Source: Bdellovibrio sp.
GTDB taxonomy: Bacteria > Bdellovibrionota > Bdellovibrionia > Bdellovibrionales > Bdellovibrionaceae
DNA length: 64,000 bases
Direction: 5' to 3'
NCBI GenBank assembly: GCA_014376435.1
Contig: JACMRL010000042.1
Span: 1 to 64,000, forward strand
In this document: positions 47,810 to 57,326 of the stretch, piece after piece
How positions within the stretch are numbered: the stretch's first letter is position 1
How the letters are laid out: every line of letters starts with the position of its first letter
The notes under the pieces: model-generated
Databases searched by the model: none
What the model was told of the DNA's origin: nothing
The model's input: the letters and a program-made list of their open reading frames with translations, nothing else
Made by a program: the position numbers and the translations under genes

Positions 47810-50386
47810 TCAGTGTGCTTCGTCCCAATTGTTACCGATTGAATAATTAACTTTCAACGGAACTTTAAGCTGCGCCACTGATTCCATCGCTTGCACGATT
47901 GATTTCACCTGACGGTTAATCTCCTCTTCGGTTCCTTCGAAAATTAATTCATCGTGTACTTGTAAAAGCATATCTACTTTTTTTAATACACTTGATACTT
48001 CAATCATCGCCATTTTAACCAAATCACTGGCCGTTCCTTGAATCGGAGCATTGATAGCGGCGCGTTCACCGAATTTTTTAATCATTCCGTTTGAGCTATC
48101 TAATTCAGGAATATAACGACGACGACCGAATAAAGTTTCTACATACTTTTGTTCGTGGGCTTTTTGAATTGTGCTTTCGATATAATCTTTGATTCCTTTG
48201 AACTGTGTAAAGTAACTGTCGATAATCTCCATTGATTCTTTACGTGAGATTCCCAGTACATCGGCTAAACCGTAAGCGCCTTGCCCGTAAGCTAAGCCGA
48301 AGTTAACGGCCTTAGCGATGCGACGCTGATCTTTAGTTACTTTATCCAATGGCACCGAAAATACCGAAGCAGCGGTGGCCGTGTGAATATCCAGATCATC
48401 TTTAAAGGCGCGAATTAAGCCTGGATCTTCAGAAATATGCGCTAGAACTCTTAATTCAATTTGCGAATAATCCACGGATAAAAGTTTTTTACCAGGAGCT
48501 GCCACGAAAGCTTTTCTAACTTTTTGGCCTTTCTCCGTGCGGATTGGAATATTTTGTAAATTTGGATTTGTGCTTGAGAAGCGACCCGTAGCTGTTAGGG
48601 CTTGGTTAAAGCTTGTATGCACGCGGTGGGCGGCGTCGGCCAATACCGGTAGCGCATCAACGTAAGTTGATTTTAACTTCGCCACTTCACGGTAGTGAAT
48701 TACTTCTTTACCGATCGGGTGTTTTAATTTTTCTAACACGTCATTATCAGTTGAATAGCCCGTTTTCGTTTTTTTCTGTGCTTCCAGACCTAGTTTTTCA
48801 AATAAAATGACGCCTAACTGTTTAGGCGAACCGATATTAAATTTTTCTTTCGCAAGTTCATAAATTTTTGTTTCTTGCGAAGATAATTCTCCGGCTAATT
48901 CTAAGGAAAAATCTTTTAGAAATTTCAGATCAAGCGCAATTCCCTTTTTTTCCATTTTGTATAAAATTGGAATGATGGGTTTTTCTAATTTATCGTAAAT
49001 AATTCTTAATTCTTTTTCATCTAGTTCTTTTTGCACAACTTGATTTAATTGTAACAAAGTCTCGTATATTTCTTTGAATTTATCTGCTTCCGGAGTTAGC
49101 TCATTCTCTTCCATTTCTTTTTTTAAGAAATATTTTGCGATTTTTGAAATTTCAGAGCTATCCGCGGCGCGAAGTACGTAAGCACCTAACATTAGATCCC
49201 AGCCTACTTTTAAAGATAGATCAGGGTTCATGCCGATTTCACTCCACACTCTTTTTAAATCGAAACCGTTCCAAGTGATGTTAGCGAAATTAATTTTGCA
49301 GCTTGATAGATCGGTTAAATAAAGATCTTTGTTGAAACCTAATGCTAACTTTGACATTTCAACGAATGCGAAAGGTTCTTCGCCCGCGCCCATGCGTTTT
49401 TGAATTTCTTCAGTATTCCATTCTTTTACTGCAATATTCATCGCTGTTAAAGACGCCGCAGCTTCTTCAACCACTACAACTCTTTCGGTTGTTGGAATAT
49501 GACTTGGGCTACCAGTCATTTTGTGGGTTACTTCGCCTGAATCTAATAATGATTTTTCGAAAGATTTAAAGTTCAAGTCTTGTAGAAATGCACGCAGCTC
49601 ATCACGTTTTAGTGGCTGCAATTTAAAATCATCCATTGTTTTTTGAATCGGAACGTCACAAATAATCGTAGCTAATTTTTTAGATAAGAATGCGTTCACT
49701 TTTGAGGTTTCTAATTTTGTCTTAATAGAAGCGCTAGAAACTTTATCAATATTTTTGTAGATACCTTCTAAGTCCCCGAACTCTTCGATTAACTTCTGCG
49801 CGCCCTTTGGACCTAGTCCCGCAATTCCCGGAATATTATCTGAGCTATCACCGACGATCGCTAAAAAATCGATAAACTGCGCAGGTGTTACGCCGTGTTT
49901 TTCTTTTACTAAGACTTCATCAAAGACGACGTCTTTCATGGTGTCATATAAAAATACTTTGGGCCCGACTAGCTGGCAAAAATCTTTATCTCCACTGACG
50001 ATATATGATTCGTAATTTTCTTGTCTGGCTAGGCAAGCGATCGTTCCGATTAAATCATCAGCTTCGTAGCTGGGAACTTCTAAATCGCAAATACCAAATA
50101 GCGATGCAACTTTTTTTAAGTACGGCATTTGTACTTGCATGTCGTCAGGCATATCGGTGCGATTGGCTTTGTATTCGGTGTAAAGATCTTTTCTAAACGA
50201 AGCTTCTTTGCGGTCGTAACAAAATACGATGTGATCTGGATTTTTATCTTTCATCAATTTAACGATCATCGAGATAAAACCGTAGACGGCATTCACCGGT
50301 ACTCCGGTTGAAGAAGTTAACGGACGAATCGCGTAGTACGCCCGAAAAAACATCGAGCTAACGTCAACAATGTAGATTTTTTTCAT
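47810..50386 (-). CDS. polA: DNA polymerase I
   Basis: 858 residues. The 5'-nuclease domain (1-290) has DVSSMFFRAYYA and GDSSDNIPGIAGLGPKGA. The polymerase domain has motif A LSVDYSQIELR, motif B RRIAKAVNFGLAYGQ and motif C LLQVHDELIFEG. In the middle domain the DxE exonuclease motif is absent (VEMSKLALGF occupies its place), so proofreading is probably lost, as in Taq and Bacillus enzymes. It fills gaps in replication and repair. Confidence 0.97.
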   Translation of the reverse strand: MKKIYIVDVSSMFFRAYYAIRPLTSSTGVPVNAVYGFISMIVKLMKDKNPDHIVFCYDRKEASFRKDLYTEYKANRTDMPDDMQVQMPYLKKVASLFGICDLEVPSYEADDLIGTIACLARQENYESYIVSGDKDFCQLVGPKVFLYDTMKDVVFDEVLVKEKHGVTPAQFIDFLAIVGDSSDNIPGIAGLGPKGAQKLIEEFGDLEGIYKNIDKVSSASIKTKLETSKVNAFLSKKLATIICDVPIQKTMDDFKLQPLKRDELRAFLQDLNFKSFEKSLLDSGEVTHKMTGSPSHIPTTERVVVVEEAAASLTAMNIAVKEWNTEEIQKRMGAGEEPFAFVEMSKLALGFNKDLYLTDLSSCKINFANITWNGFDLKRVWSEIGMNPDLSLKVGWDLMLGAYVLRAADSSEISKIAKYFLKKEMEENELTPEADKFKEIYETLLQLNQVVQKELDEKELRIIYDKLEKPIIPILYKMEKKGIALDLKFLKDFSLELAGELSSQETKIYELAKEKFNIGSPKQLGVILFEKLGLEAQKKTKTGYSTDNDVLEKLKHPIGKEVIHYREVAKLKSTYVDALPVLADAAHRVHTSFNQALTATGRFSSTNPNLQNIPIRTEKGQKVRKAFVAAPGKKLLSVDYSQIELRVLAHISEDPGLIRAFKDDLDIHTATAASVFSVPLDKVTKDQRRIAKAVNFGLAYGQGAYGLADVLGISRKESMEIIDSYFTQFKGIKDYIESTIQKAHEQKYVETLFGRRRYIPELDSSNGMIKKFGERAAINAPIQGTASDLVKMAMIEVSSVLKKVDMLLQVHDELIFEGTEEEINRQVKSIVQAMESVAQLKVPLKVNYSIGNNWDEAH

Positions 50387-50398
50387 ATGCTCGCGAGA

Positions 50399-50614
50399 TT
50401 ACTCGCTAGCGGTATATTTGTCGACTTGCTCGAGCGATTGCATTTGGATCCATTTTTCGCACATGGCTTCAAGCTTCACTTCTTGAGCATTCTGATCTAA
50501 CTGCGCATTTAATAACTGCGGATTGATCTGTCCAAGTGCCATACGACGGGCAAGCTCTTGGCGAGTAAGGCCTAAATACAAATGAGCATACGGAGATAGT
50601 TTTTCTGATGACAT
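50399..50614 (-). CDS. Small protein of unknown function upstream of polA
   Basis: 71 residues, acidic and helical, with no signal or membrane segment. It contains LTRQELARRMALGQINPQ. It ends 12 nt before polA and probably shares its message. I do not recognise it. Confidence 0.6.
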   Translation of the reverse strand: MSSEKLSPYAHLYLGLTRQELARRMALGQINPQLLNAQLDQNAQEVKLEAMCEKWIQMQSLEQVDKYTASE

Positions 50615-50700
50615 AGTCTGACGATTAGAGCTTTTACTCTATGTAGTGTCGAGTCTTAACGCTGTGCTTAAAATGTAATCTTAGGTCAATTCTAGACCAG

Positions 50701-51006
50701 CTACTCGGGGAAAACGAAGATAAGGTCATGTTCGCCGACTAGATCTAATTTATCGCGGGCTTGGCGCTCGATAAAGACTGGATCTTTGGCTTGTTTGATT
50801 TGTACATCTAAAATAGTCGACTGTTTTTGGGCCGCATTAATCTGCTCTTGGATGGTTCCCAGATCGCGCCTCAATCCCCAAACTCTCCAAAGTGCGCCGT
50901 TAATAAATAACGAGATCACAAAAATAAATAAGCAAACCACCAATACTTTGTGGGGTTTATTTAAAAATTTTCGAAGGCGAATGCCAAACTCATGAAAGTC
51001 GTTCAT
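50701..51006 (-). CDS. ftsB: FtsB/DivIC-family septum protein
   Basis: 101 residues. One membrane helix (VLVVCLFIFVISLFINGALW) is followed by a coiled coil (about 45-75) and a short C-terminal stretch with FIERQARDKLDLVGEHDLIFVFP, the family hallmark. It links FtsL and FtsQ in the divisome. In many bacteria ftsB follows eno; here about 1.7 kb of other genes separates them. Confidence 0.9.
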   Translation of the reverse strand: MNDFHEFGIRLRKFLNKPHKVLVVCLFIFVISLFINGALWRVWGLRRDLGTIQEQINAAQKQSTILDVQIKQAKDPVFIERQARDKLDLVGEHDLIFVFPE

Positions 51007-51059
51007 AGCACTATTTCAACACAGGAGATAGAGGCAGGCAATGTTACGCTAATTGCTTT

Positions 51060-51365
51060 TTACTTCCAACCCTTAGTCGAGCCATCAATTCGCTGGCGAC
51101 TGCATTTAAAACGCCCTTCAACAAAGGGTCTTTGCGCTTCATGCTTAAGATGACCTTTGTTTGAAGCACGTTCACGCCAGCGACGATAGGCTTTTTCATC
51201 CAGTTGCGTGCGCATAAATTTAATTGTTTCATTCGGAGTTAATCCGAACTGTTCTTTTATGGATTCGAAGGCCGTCCGGTCTTCCCAGGCCATACGCACG
51301 ATACGATCTTTTTCGTCGACCGAGAATTCATTCCATTTTTTTCGGCTACTAGTTGAAATTGACAT
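51060..51365 (-). CDS. TIGR03643 / DUF2805 family protein
   Basis: 101 residues. IVRMAWEDRTAFESIKEQFGL and FMRTQLDEKAYRRWRER match this small basic family, which looks like a helix-turn-helix fold of unknown role. The C-terminus is strongly basic. AAGGA precedes the ATG. It overlaps the membrane gene upstream by 17 nt. Confidence 0.82.
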   Translation of the reverse strand: MSISTSSRKKWNEFSVDEKDRIVRMAWEDRTAFESIKEQFGLTPNETIKFMRTQLDEKAYRRWRERASNKGHLKHEAQRPFVEGRFKCSRQRIDGSTKGWK

Positions 51366-51792
51366 AACTTCCTTGGTGAAGAAAAAAATAAATACTTAAA
51401 CATAGCAAGCGCAAACTCCAAAGCGAAGTTCGAACCCAATTTGTTTTTACTAAACGATGAATTTTTTGAATATCTTGTTTTTTAGAAAGCTCGTTATGAA
51501 TAGGTACACTTAACAAAGCAGTCGCGGACCACAGCGCAATGATCATCAGCAGATTTCCCAGGAAAAAAATATTTTTCAGGTCACTACGAATTAATAAAAC
51601 TGCCGTCGCTAGTTCTAAAAGCATTACTGGAACAACGATAAAAGTAATTCGGTTAGAGTGTTTGGAATGAAACCCGCAAAATTTATCTTCATGCACATCG
51701 GCAAAAGCTGGATAGTGCAAAATTTGAATAACCCAAATCAAACCCACCATGACGGCACAGCTTATGATTTGCAAAAAAAATACTAGCCCCAC
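51349..51792 (-). CDS. Four-helix membrane protein of unknown function
   Basis: 147 residues with GTG start and about four hydrophobic segments. Conserved-looking polar residues occur in ILHYPAF after helix 1 and FHSKHSNRIT before helix 2, with His residues that could bind metal or heme. It overlaps the regulator gene by 10 nt and is probably in its operon. No function is assigned. Confidence 0.7.
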   Translation of the reverse strand: MGLVFFLQIISCAVMVGLIWVIQILHYPAFADVHEDKFCGFHSKHSNRITFIVVPVMLLELATAVLLIRSDLKNIFFLGNLLMIIALWSATALLSVPIHNELSKKQDIQKIHRLVKTNWVRTSLWSLRLLCLSIYFFLHQGSYVNFN

Positions 51793-52256
51793 ATTTCATC
51801 CGAATTCGCTAATAGCTGTAACATTAATTGTGCTCGCTCAATCATGCCGCCCAATTTTTGCTGACGATCTAGATTGATAGGAGTACCAATTTTTGCATCC
51901 TTGGCTAGCTGATCGAAGCTTACTTTTATTTTTGCCAGCATTGGTTTTTCGCGGCGATTTAACACTTGTTTAATCACGTTGGAAACATCTTCCTGTGCGA
52001 TGTAACGTTTGGTTTTTGAATTTTCACTTTTGGTTTCTAAAATAAGCCCCTCGGCCTCAAGCTCTTTTAATGCAGGACTAACGAGGGCTTTGGAGACGTC
52101 CAATAAAAGCACAATTTCTGCGCCGGACAACGCATTCTCCGCTAGGTAAATAGCGGTCCAAATTTCGCCGTGGATCTTTCTAAATCCCCAATACCTAATA
52201 AAATCGCCCACCAGATCAGCTAGGTTAGCTAGCTTTGAATTTGATTGCTTATTCAT
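51783..52256 (-). CDS. MarR/GbsR-like transcriptional regulator
   Basis: About 157 residues from the ATG at 52256. A winged-helix DNA-binding domain (about 20-90) has LSGAEIVLLLDVSKALVSPALKELEAEGLI, the pattern of GbsR-type MarR relatives. A helical C-terminal half probably dimerises. The frame is open to 52292, but earlier starts would lie in the promoter and the palindrome at 52254-52283. It probably represses itself and osmC. Confidence 0.82.
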   Translation of the reverse strand: MNKQSNSKLANLADLVGDFIRYWGFRKIHGEIWTAIYLAENALSGAEIVLLLDVSKALVSPALKELEAEGLILETKSENSKTKRYIAQEDVSNVIKQVLNRREKPMLAKIKVSFDQLAKDAKIGTPINLDRQQKLGGMIERAQLMLQLLANSDEMWG

Positions 52257-52283
52257 ATGGTTCATACTACTATGAACCATATG
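52254..52283. promoter_or_regulatory. Operator palindrome within overlapping divergent promoters
   Basis: Perfect 13-bp arms (CATATGGTTCATA at 52254-52266, TATGAACCATATG at 52271-52283) flank CTAC. Minus promoter: TTGACG (52287-52292), 17 nt, TAGTAT (52264-52269). Plus promoter: TTGCTT (52245-52250), 17 nt, TACTAT (52268-52273). Both -10 boxes lie inside the palindrome, so one bound dimer would block both genes. The regulator ATG lies at the palindrome edge, so its mRNA is probably leaderless. Confidence 0.75.
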
Positions 52284-52294
52284 GAACGTCAATT

Positions 52295-52723
52295 ATGATT
52301 CAATACCCTACCTCGTTTTTTGCAGCTTCTGAAGCCACCAGCGGAATTCAAACTGACTGGTTTTTTGAAAGCCAAAATCAACAAATTAGATGCTCGGTAC
52401 CAACCGAATTTGAAGGCCCTGGCGGAGCACTTTCTCCCGAGGATCTGTTTGCCCAAGCGCTTACGAATTGTTTTGTGGCAACCTTCAAAGTTTACGCAGA
52501 AAAATCTCGGTTAAATTTTAAATCTTTGACCGCAAAATCTGAATTAATTGTAGATCTAAATGAAGAGAAGAAGCCAATCATGAAGCGATTGGTTTTAAAT
52601 GTAGATATTTTCGGAGCCGAAAATCCAGACCGAATTAAGTTTATTGCCCAAAAAGCATTTGAATCTGGATTCATTCTTAATTCGGTTAAGACTGAAGTTA
52701 CGTTTAATTTAAACCTTATCTAA
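52295..52723 (+). CDS. OsmC/Ohr-family peroxide-reducing protein
   Basis: 142 residues from the ATG at 52295, with GGAAC upstream. An OsmC fold with the helix [23 protein letters not shown] carries one of the two reactive cysteines. A second conserved Cys is not evident in the usual place; Cys at about residue 33 (IRCSVP) is the other one present. Peroxidase activity is thus uncertain. It is divergent from the regulator, whose palindrome it shares. Its 3' end overlaps the end of eno by 8 bp. Confidence 0.85.
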   Translation: MIQYPTSFFAASEATSGIQTDWFFESQNQQIRCSVPTEFEGPGGALSPEDLFAQALTNCFVATFKVYAEKSRLNFKSLTAKSELIVDLNEEKKPIMKRLVLNVDIFGAENPDRIKFIAQKAFESGFILNSVKTEVTFNLNLI

Positions 52724-53984
52724 AGCCCGCTTTATCCCAGTACACGCCCATTCCGCCCAGATCTTCTTCGATTCTGAGTAGCTGGTTATATTTTGCGGTA
52801 CGTTCGCCACGGCAAAGGCTGCCCGTTTTTATTTGGTGACAATTTAATGCCACCGCCAGGTCGGCGATCGTTACGTCTTCAGTTTCACCACTACGGTGAG
52901 ACATGATGGTTTTCATTTTATTTCGCTGCGCTAAACTAACCGCTTCAAAAGTTTCAGTTAGGGTTCCGATTTGATTTACTTTTACTAATAATGCATTCGC
53001 CGCTTTTTTCTCTAAACCTTGGCGAAGACGTTTTGGGTTCGTCACGAATAAATCATCGCCTACTAATTGCATCGATGAGCCCATCGCGGCCGTAGCAGAA
53101 ACCCAAGAAGACCAGTCGTCTTCAGAGAATCCATCTTCGATACTGACGAGCGGATATTTACCGGCCCACTTTTGGTAGATGCCTTGTAATTCTAAACCCG
53201 TGATTGCATTTTTTTCCCATGTGTATTTATCGTTTTTATATAATTCAGTCGCCGCTACATCTAGCGCTAAGAATACATTTTGGCCCGCTTCGTAACCCGC
53301 TTCAAGAATAGCTTCCATTAATAATTCTAAAGCTTCTTCGTTTGATTTTAATACCGGAGCAAATCCGCCCTCGTCACCCACGGCCGTCGACATGCCTTTT
53401 TTAGCTAAGATTTTTTTCAACGTGTGAAAAATTTCTGTTCCCGCTCGAAGTGATTCCGCGAAAGAATTATTCACCGTTGGTACGATCATAAATTCTTGCA
53501 CATCAAGTCCGTTATTCGCATGGGCGCCGCCGTTTAACACGTTCATCAAGGGCACTGGCAATCTGCAAGCTTGTGATCCACCGACGTAGCGGTAAAGCGG
53601 AAGACCCGCATCTTTAGCGGCCGCGTGCGCGCAGGCTAATGAAACACCTAAAATCGCATTCGCACCTAAGTTTGATTTATTTTCCGTTCCATCGATGTCG
53701 CGTAAAACTTTATCGATGTAAACTTGTTCGTAAACATTTAACCCCACAACTTCAGGGGCGATTTTTTCTCTGACGTTATCTACGGCTTTGAAAACGCCTT
53801 TACCTAAATATCTTTTTTTATCACCATCACGTAATTCGAAAGCTTCGTGGGCTCCGGTGCTGGCGCCCGATGGAACAGCAGCGCGACCCATATTCCCGGC
53901 GGCCGTTTTTACTTCTACTTCAATCGTTGGATTTCCACGGCTATCTAGAATTTCGCGACCCACAACACTGATGATTTCAGACAT
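52716..53984 (-). CDS. eno: Enolase
   Basis: 422 residues. [26 protein letters not shown], the metal-binding Asp/Glu in [18 protein letters not shown] and GDDLFVTN, and the substrate loop SHRSGETED are all present. It converts 2-phosphoglycerate to phosphoenolpyruvate. Upstream it overlaps the unknown gene by 8 nt, and downstream it overlaps osmC tail to tail. Confidence 0.98.
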   Translation of the reverse strand: MSEIISVVGREILDSRGNPTIEVEVKTAAGNMGRAAVPSGASTGAHEAFELRDGDKKRYLGKGVFKAVDNVREKIAPEVVGLNVYEQVYIDKVLRDIDGTENKSNLGANAILGVSLACAHAAAKDAGLPLYRYVGGSQACRLPVPLMNVLNGGAHANNGLDVQEFMIVPTVNNSFAESLRAGTEIFHTLKKILAKKGMSTAVGDEGGFAPVLKSNEEALELLMEAILEAGYEAGQNVFLALDVAATELYKNDKYTWEKNAITGLELQGIYQKWAGKYPLVSIEDGFSEDDWSSWVSATAAMGSSMQLVGDDLFVTNPKRLRQGLEKKAANALLVKVNQIGTLTETFEAVSLAQRNKMKTIMSHRSGETEDVTIADLAVALNCHQIKTGSLCRGERTAKYNQLLRIEEDLGGMGVYWDKAGFR

Positions 53985-54948
53985 CTAAGCCCTCTTTTTT
54001 CTTTTCTGGATTATTTAATTTTTTTAAAGTGTCTAAGCTTTCTAAAATAATTTGTGGGTATTGATGTTTCACAATCTCCCAGTCAACCCGGCGAAACGCT
54101 TCTTTAATTCCGGGAGTTTGTTTTTGCCCCGCCGTTAACAAAGTCACTAGCTGGTGCGCGCGCACCATGTAATCGTGTAAGCGCGATAAATTTTGCGCCA
54201 CTTGATGAACGGGGCGTTTCATAAATTCGAATTCTGAGAAATCTTGTTGGATCACTTCACGTATTTCACCGTCGGCCGGCGTTGCGGACTGAGCTAAGCG
54301 CTGTAATTCTTCGTTACGTCTTTGTAGTTCGCGATTTTTCTCTTCCAGGTCTTTACTGCTTTCTTGAAGTTGACGAATCACATCTTGCATCAACTGCGGA
54401 GAGATCTGACGGTTTGATTCTTCGGCCATGATACTTTGCTGCGCCGACGGCCAATCAATCTTCATACGGATATCTGTCCACTCGCACTGGGCCGCGGACT
54501 GTCCTACGTACAGTGGTAAAGATTCAAACGCGGCTTTTAAGTAAGTTGTCACTAACGGATACTGTTCGGCCGGTAACGGGATATCAAAAGATAACCCCGA
54601 TGATAAACGAGTTAAGTTTTCAATCGGTGGCTCTGGAGAAATAAAATATCCTAAAAATTTTGCCGGCTGCATGAAAATTTCTTGCGGCTGCGGCATCATG
54701 CGCAGCACGCTATCTAAAACTCCCCACACGCGGTTTTTTGGCGTGCGGTGGCCAGCGGTGATGATCGTTGCGGTATTTAAATTTAAACGTTCAAGAAAAG
54801 CTTCCATGTCGGGCGCGCGCATCCAGTACGATGAATCGCGCAGAAGTTCCCACGGAATATCGGATTCAGAAAAGTAATTTGATAAATCAACTTTTTCTGA
54901 TTCAAGATGGGTTAAAATAGCATGAGTAATTTTACAGCTAAAATGCAC
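53977..54948 (-). CDS. Unknown protein with central coiled coil, coupled to eno
   Basis: 323 residues, GTG start. An N-terminal alpha/beta domain (about 1-170) contains [21 protein letters not shown] Glu/Arg/Gln-rich coiled coil (about 195-225) and a helical C-terminus follow. There is no signal peptide, membrane segment or HTH. I do not recognise the family; the N-terminal part could be a sensory domain, which is a guess. It overlaps the eno start by 8 nt. Confidence 0.7.
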   Translation of the reverse strand: MHFSCKITHAILTHLESEKVDLSNYFSESDIPWELLRDSSYWMRAPDMEAFLERLNLNTATIITAGHRTPKNRVWGVLDSVLRMMPQPQEIFMQPAKFLGYFISPEPPIENLTRLSSGLSFDIPLPAEQYPLVTTYLKAAFESLPLYVGQSAAQCEWTDIRMKIDWPSAQQSIMAEESNRQISPQLMQDVIRQLQESSKDLEEKNRELQRRNEELQRLAQSATPADGEIREVIQQDFSEFEFMKRPVHQVAQNLSRLHDYMVRAHQLVTLLTAGQKQTPGIKEAFRRVDWEIVKHQYPQIILESLDTLKKLNNPEKKKEGLDV

Positions 54949-55030
54949 GGACCCAAGTCTATTAGAGCGAATAGGTTGAAATCAATCATTTTAGGAATGT
55001 GGCGGTTAGCTAAACCCTTGAAATGCTTAG

Positions 55031-56167
55031 CTATGCTGCTTTAATTGCTTTTTGGAACTTTGCTGCTGGAAAATTAATCTTATTGTCTAAGATTTCTTGG
55101 TAAAAAGACGGAAGATTTCCGGTCGGCTCGATGCCGCCCTCAAGCTTACCATCGTTTCGGCGCACTAACTTATCGATCGCAAATATAGGTACCACGATGT
55201 ATTTACCATCGGGCCCAACTCCGCGAATTTCTGAAATGGCGCCAATTTTTCTTGAACCATCCGAGTATCGAGAAATTTGTACGATAATTTCAATGGCTGA
55301 AGCGACTTGCGACACTAATGCTTTTTCAGAAATTTTTGCGTCACCCCCGGCAGCCAATGCTTCTAAACGAATGATCGCGTCTTCCGGAGAATTCGCATGC
55401 ACCGTTCCCATACTTCCTTTGTGACCCGTATTCATCGCGTTGATTAGTTCTAATGCTTCGGCCGAACGAACCTCACCCACGATAATGCGGTCGGGTCTTA
55501 AACGAAGGGCGCTTCTTAAAAGATCCTTAATCGTCACTTCACCTTTACCCATAATATCGGCTTGGCGAGTTTCGAAGCGAACTAAATGTTCGTAATCAAT
55601 TTGTAATTCGGATGAATCTTCAATTACCAAAAGGCGTTGGCCTTTGGGAATACGTGAACTTAATAAACTAAGTAAAGTTGTTTTACCTGATCCCGTACCA
55701 CCACTGGCGATTAAATTTTTTCCTAAGAACATGCACAGATCTAAAAACTGCCATGCATCGGGAGTGATTGTTCCATATTTAATATATTCGGCCGGAGTAA
55801 TTTTACTGGCCGTGAATTTGCGAATACTGATAACCGTACCTTGACGAGAAATAGGCGGAAGAACCGCGGCAATACGTGAACCACTCGCCGGAGAGCCCTC
55901 AATAATTGGTAAACGTGCATCTAATCTGGGTTCATCTTTATTGATCCGTCGGCCAACCGATTGCGCGATTGTATTAATGGCGGCTTGCAAAGTATCTTCA
56001 TCGGGAAATTTTGCGGTGGTTAATTCTAACTTGCCACCACGCTCGACAAAAATTTGATTGGGACCATTAATTAAAACTTCTGAGACACCGGGATCATTCA
56101 AATACTCATTCACGGGCCCTAGGGCTCGTGCGATGACTTCTTTAAAATTAGCCTGATCATCTGACAT
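55031..56167 (-). CDS. CpaF/TadA-type secretion ATPase (orphan)
   Basis: 378 residues. The N-terminal domain ([27 protein letters not shown]) and the ATPase core are both present. The core has Walker [10 protein letters not shown], the Asp box IEDSSEL, Walker B RIIVGEVR and the His box [12 protein letters not shown]. This family powers Tad pili and related type II/IV systems. No tadB/tadC, prepilin or secretin gene is adjacent. It lies 5 nt after a cupredoxin-like gene. Confidence 0.93.
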   Translation of the reverse strand: MSDDQANFKEVIARALGPVNEYLNDPGVSEVLINGPNQIFVERGGKLELTTAKFPDEDTLQAAINTIAQSVGRRINKDEPRLDARLPIIEGSPASGSRIAAVLPPISRQGTVISIRKFTASKITPAEYIKYGTITPDAWQFLDLCMFLGKNLIASGGTGSGKTTLLSLLSSRIPKGQRLLVIEDSSELQIDYEHLVRFETRQADIMGKGEVTIKDLLRSALRLRPDRIIVGEVRSAEALELINAMNTGHKGSMGTVHANSPEDAIIRLEALAAGGDAKISEKALVSQVASAIEIIVQISRYSDGSRKIGAISEIRGVGPDGKYIVVPIFAIDKLVRRNDGKLEGGIEPTGNLPSFYQEILDNKINFPAAKFQKAIKAA

Positions 56168-56172
56168 AGTGA

Positions 56173-56691
56173 CTACTCTTCTGAAGAAGCTGTTTTACGA
56201 GAACTTACTTCGGGAACAACGACCATTTGACCTTGAATACCTGTCTCAGGACATTGATAAGAAAATATACCTTCCACTTGCGGTTCGATATTAAATGACT
56301 TACGCACGCCAAAAATTGTGTTGTGAGATTGCGTGAAAGAATCCATTAAAAAGCTAACGTTCTTTTCTTTCATATTCAAATTTACGATATGAACTTTATA
56401 CGCTTCACCTTTTTTGACGCGAACTTTGTCCGGAATAAAGCCACTTTCCGTATTTAAAATCACGATCTCTTTAGTGGGCTCGGTTGGTTGAACCGCTTTT
56501 TTAATCGCTTGTAAAATCTCTTCGTCGGCTGACTGCTTTGCCGCCATTTGCGCTGGCTTATCAGTAAGTGTTTTAGGAGCTTCCGCCGCGCTTAGGCCGG
56601 CCGCATGAATTTTTACTTGTGCAAAGTAAAAAAACGCGAACAAGAAACCTCTAGTGAAGTTCTTTACGGTCTTGAAATTCACTGAATTCAC
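56173..56691 (-). CDS. Exported cupredoxin-like protein
   Basis: About 172 residues from a GTG at 56691 with GGAGG 6 nt upstream; the frame is open to 56712. A signal-like segment (GFLFAFFYFAQVKIHAAG) and an Ala/Lys/Glu linker precede a cupredoxin-type beta domain (about 75-160) with SGFIPDKVRVKKGEAYKV and IFSYQCPETGIQGQMVVV. Cys and one Met of a copper site are visible, but the paired His after the Cys is missing, so copper binding is doubtful. In an operon with cpaF-like. Confidence 0.72.
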   Translation of the reverse strand: MNSVNFKTVKNFTRGFLFAFFYFAQVKIHAAGLSAAEAPKTLTDKPAQMAAKQSADEEILQAIKKAVQPTEPTKEIVILNTESGFIPDKVRVKKGEAYKVHIVNLNMKEKNVSFLMDSFTQSHNTIFGVRKSFNIEPQVEGIFSYQCPETGIQGQMVVVPEVSSRKTASSEE

Positions 56692-56929
56692 GAGCAACCT
56701 CCAACGCAACAAAGTTTAATAATTTCGGATCAAATCCGTTTAATGTTTGAACTAATAATGTTTGATTTCCGCGGCATGCATTGATTGAATCACATGCACT
56801 ACTAACTAAGTGTGGATTTTTATCCATCTCTGAATTAATTTTTTCCCAATCCATACCTAATACAGGGTCAATTGCACCGATACTATATAAAGCATCAAAT
56901 ACGGCTTGTAGATCACCTTGAATAAACAT
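56651..56929 (-). CDS. Small protein of unknown function ahead of the cupredoxin/CpaF pair
   Basis: 92 residues with a strong AGGAGG upstream of the ATG, which supports it as real. It is acidic, with two Cys in SSACDSINACRGNQ, and no signal peptide. Its 3' end overlaps the cupredoxin gene by about 40 nt. First gene of the three-gene operon. Not recognised. Confidence 0.68.
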   Translation of the reverse strand: MFIQGDLQAVFDALYSIGAIDPVLGMDWEKINSEMDKNPHLVSSACDSINACRGNQTLLVQTLNGFDPKLLNFVALEVAREFSEFQDRKELH

Positions 56930-57079
56930 GTTTACCTCCTGTTGTGGAAAGCTTTCATCCTGAAAACTTCATTAACTGCTTGCTAACTTCTCGGAGGTTT
57001 TTAAAAAATACTTGAGTCAGATTGAGACAATATGAGACGAATTTTTATTTCTGGAGTTTGGTCTAGTGATGGCCAATGA

Positions 57080-57229
57080 GACCTATATTTCGAACCGGCC
57101 GCCGAAAGTAGTGCAGAAGATTATTGCGTGAAAGAAATGGGCTTACTTGCTCCCGAGAAACAAGAGGAAGAGCCGCAAGGTAAACTGACCCCCCGCTCAG
57201 AATCGTCTTCAAATGAAGGAGACGAGTAG
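57080..57229 (+). pseudogene. Possible 3' remnant of a lost gene in a 397-bp gap
   Basis: The gap 56930-57326 has no intact gene. One plus frame (57080-57229) is open for 49 codons without a good start and reads as an acidic, Glu/Ser-rich tail (APEKQEEEPQGKL ... SSSNEGDE). It could be the end of a degraded gene or chance. The left part of the gap holds the leader of the 92-aa gene. Confidence 0.25.
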
Positions 57230-57256
57230 AATTTAATAGAAATAAGTCGATATTTT

Positions 57257-57287
57257 AATTTGACAAAAGTAACCTAATAGTCAAATT
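57257..57287. repeat. Inverted repeat with TTTGAC/GTCAAA half-sites
   Basis: AATTTGAC (57257-57264) and GTCAAATT (57280-57287) are perfect 8-bp arms with a 15-nt spacer. It lies just upstream of a second inverted repeat with the same TTGAC core. Confidence 0.6.
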
Positions 57288-57291
57288 TGTC

Positions 57292-57325
57292 TTGACAATA
57301 TTAACTTTGCATGCAATATTGTCAA
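57292..57325 (+). promoter_or_regulatory. Promoter/operator of the DUF4143 ATPase gene
   Basis: TTGACAATATT (57292-57302) and AATATTGTCAA (57315-57325) are perfect 11-bp arms with a 12-nt spacer. The arms contain a perfect -35 TTGACA and, after 17 nt, a -10-like AATATT (57315-57320). The ATG is 6 nt further on, with no Shine-Dalgarno sequence. A repressor bound here would cover the whole promoter. Confidence 0.65.
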
Positions 57326-57326
57326 T

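Noticed and set aside
55006-55033. TTAGCTAA/TTAGCTA inverted repeat at the cpaF-like stop as a terminator
   Set aside because: The 7-bp arms are AT-rich and there is no T-run after them on the minus strand.
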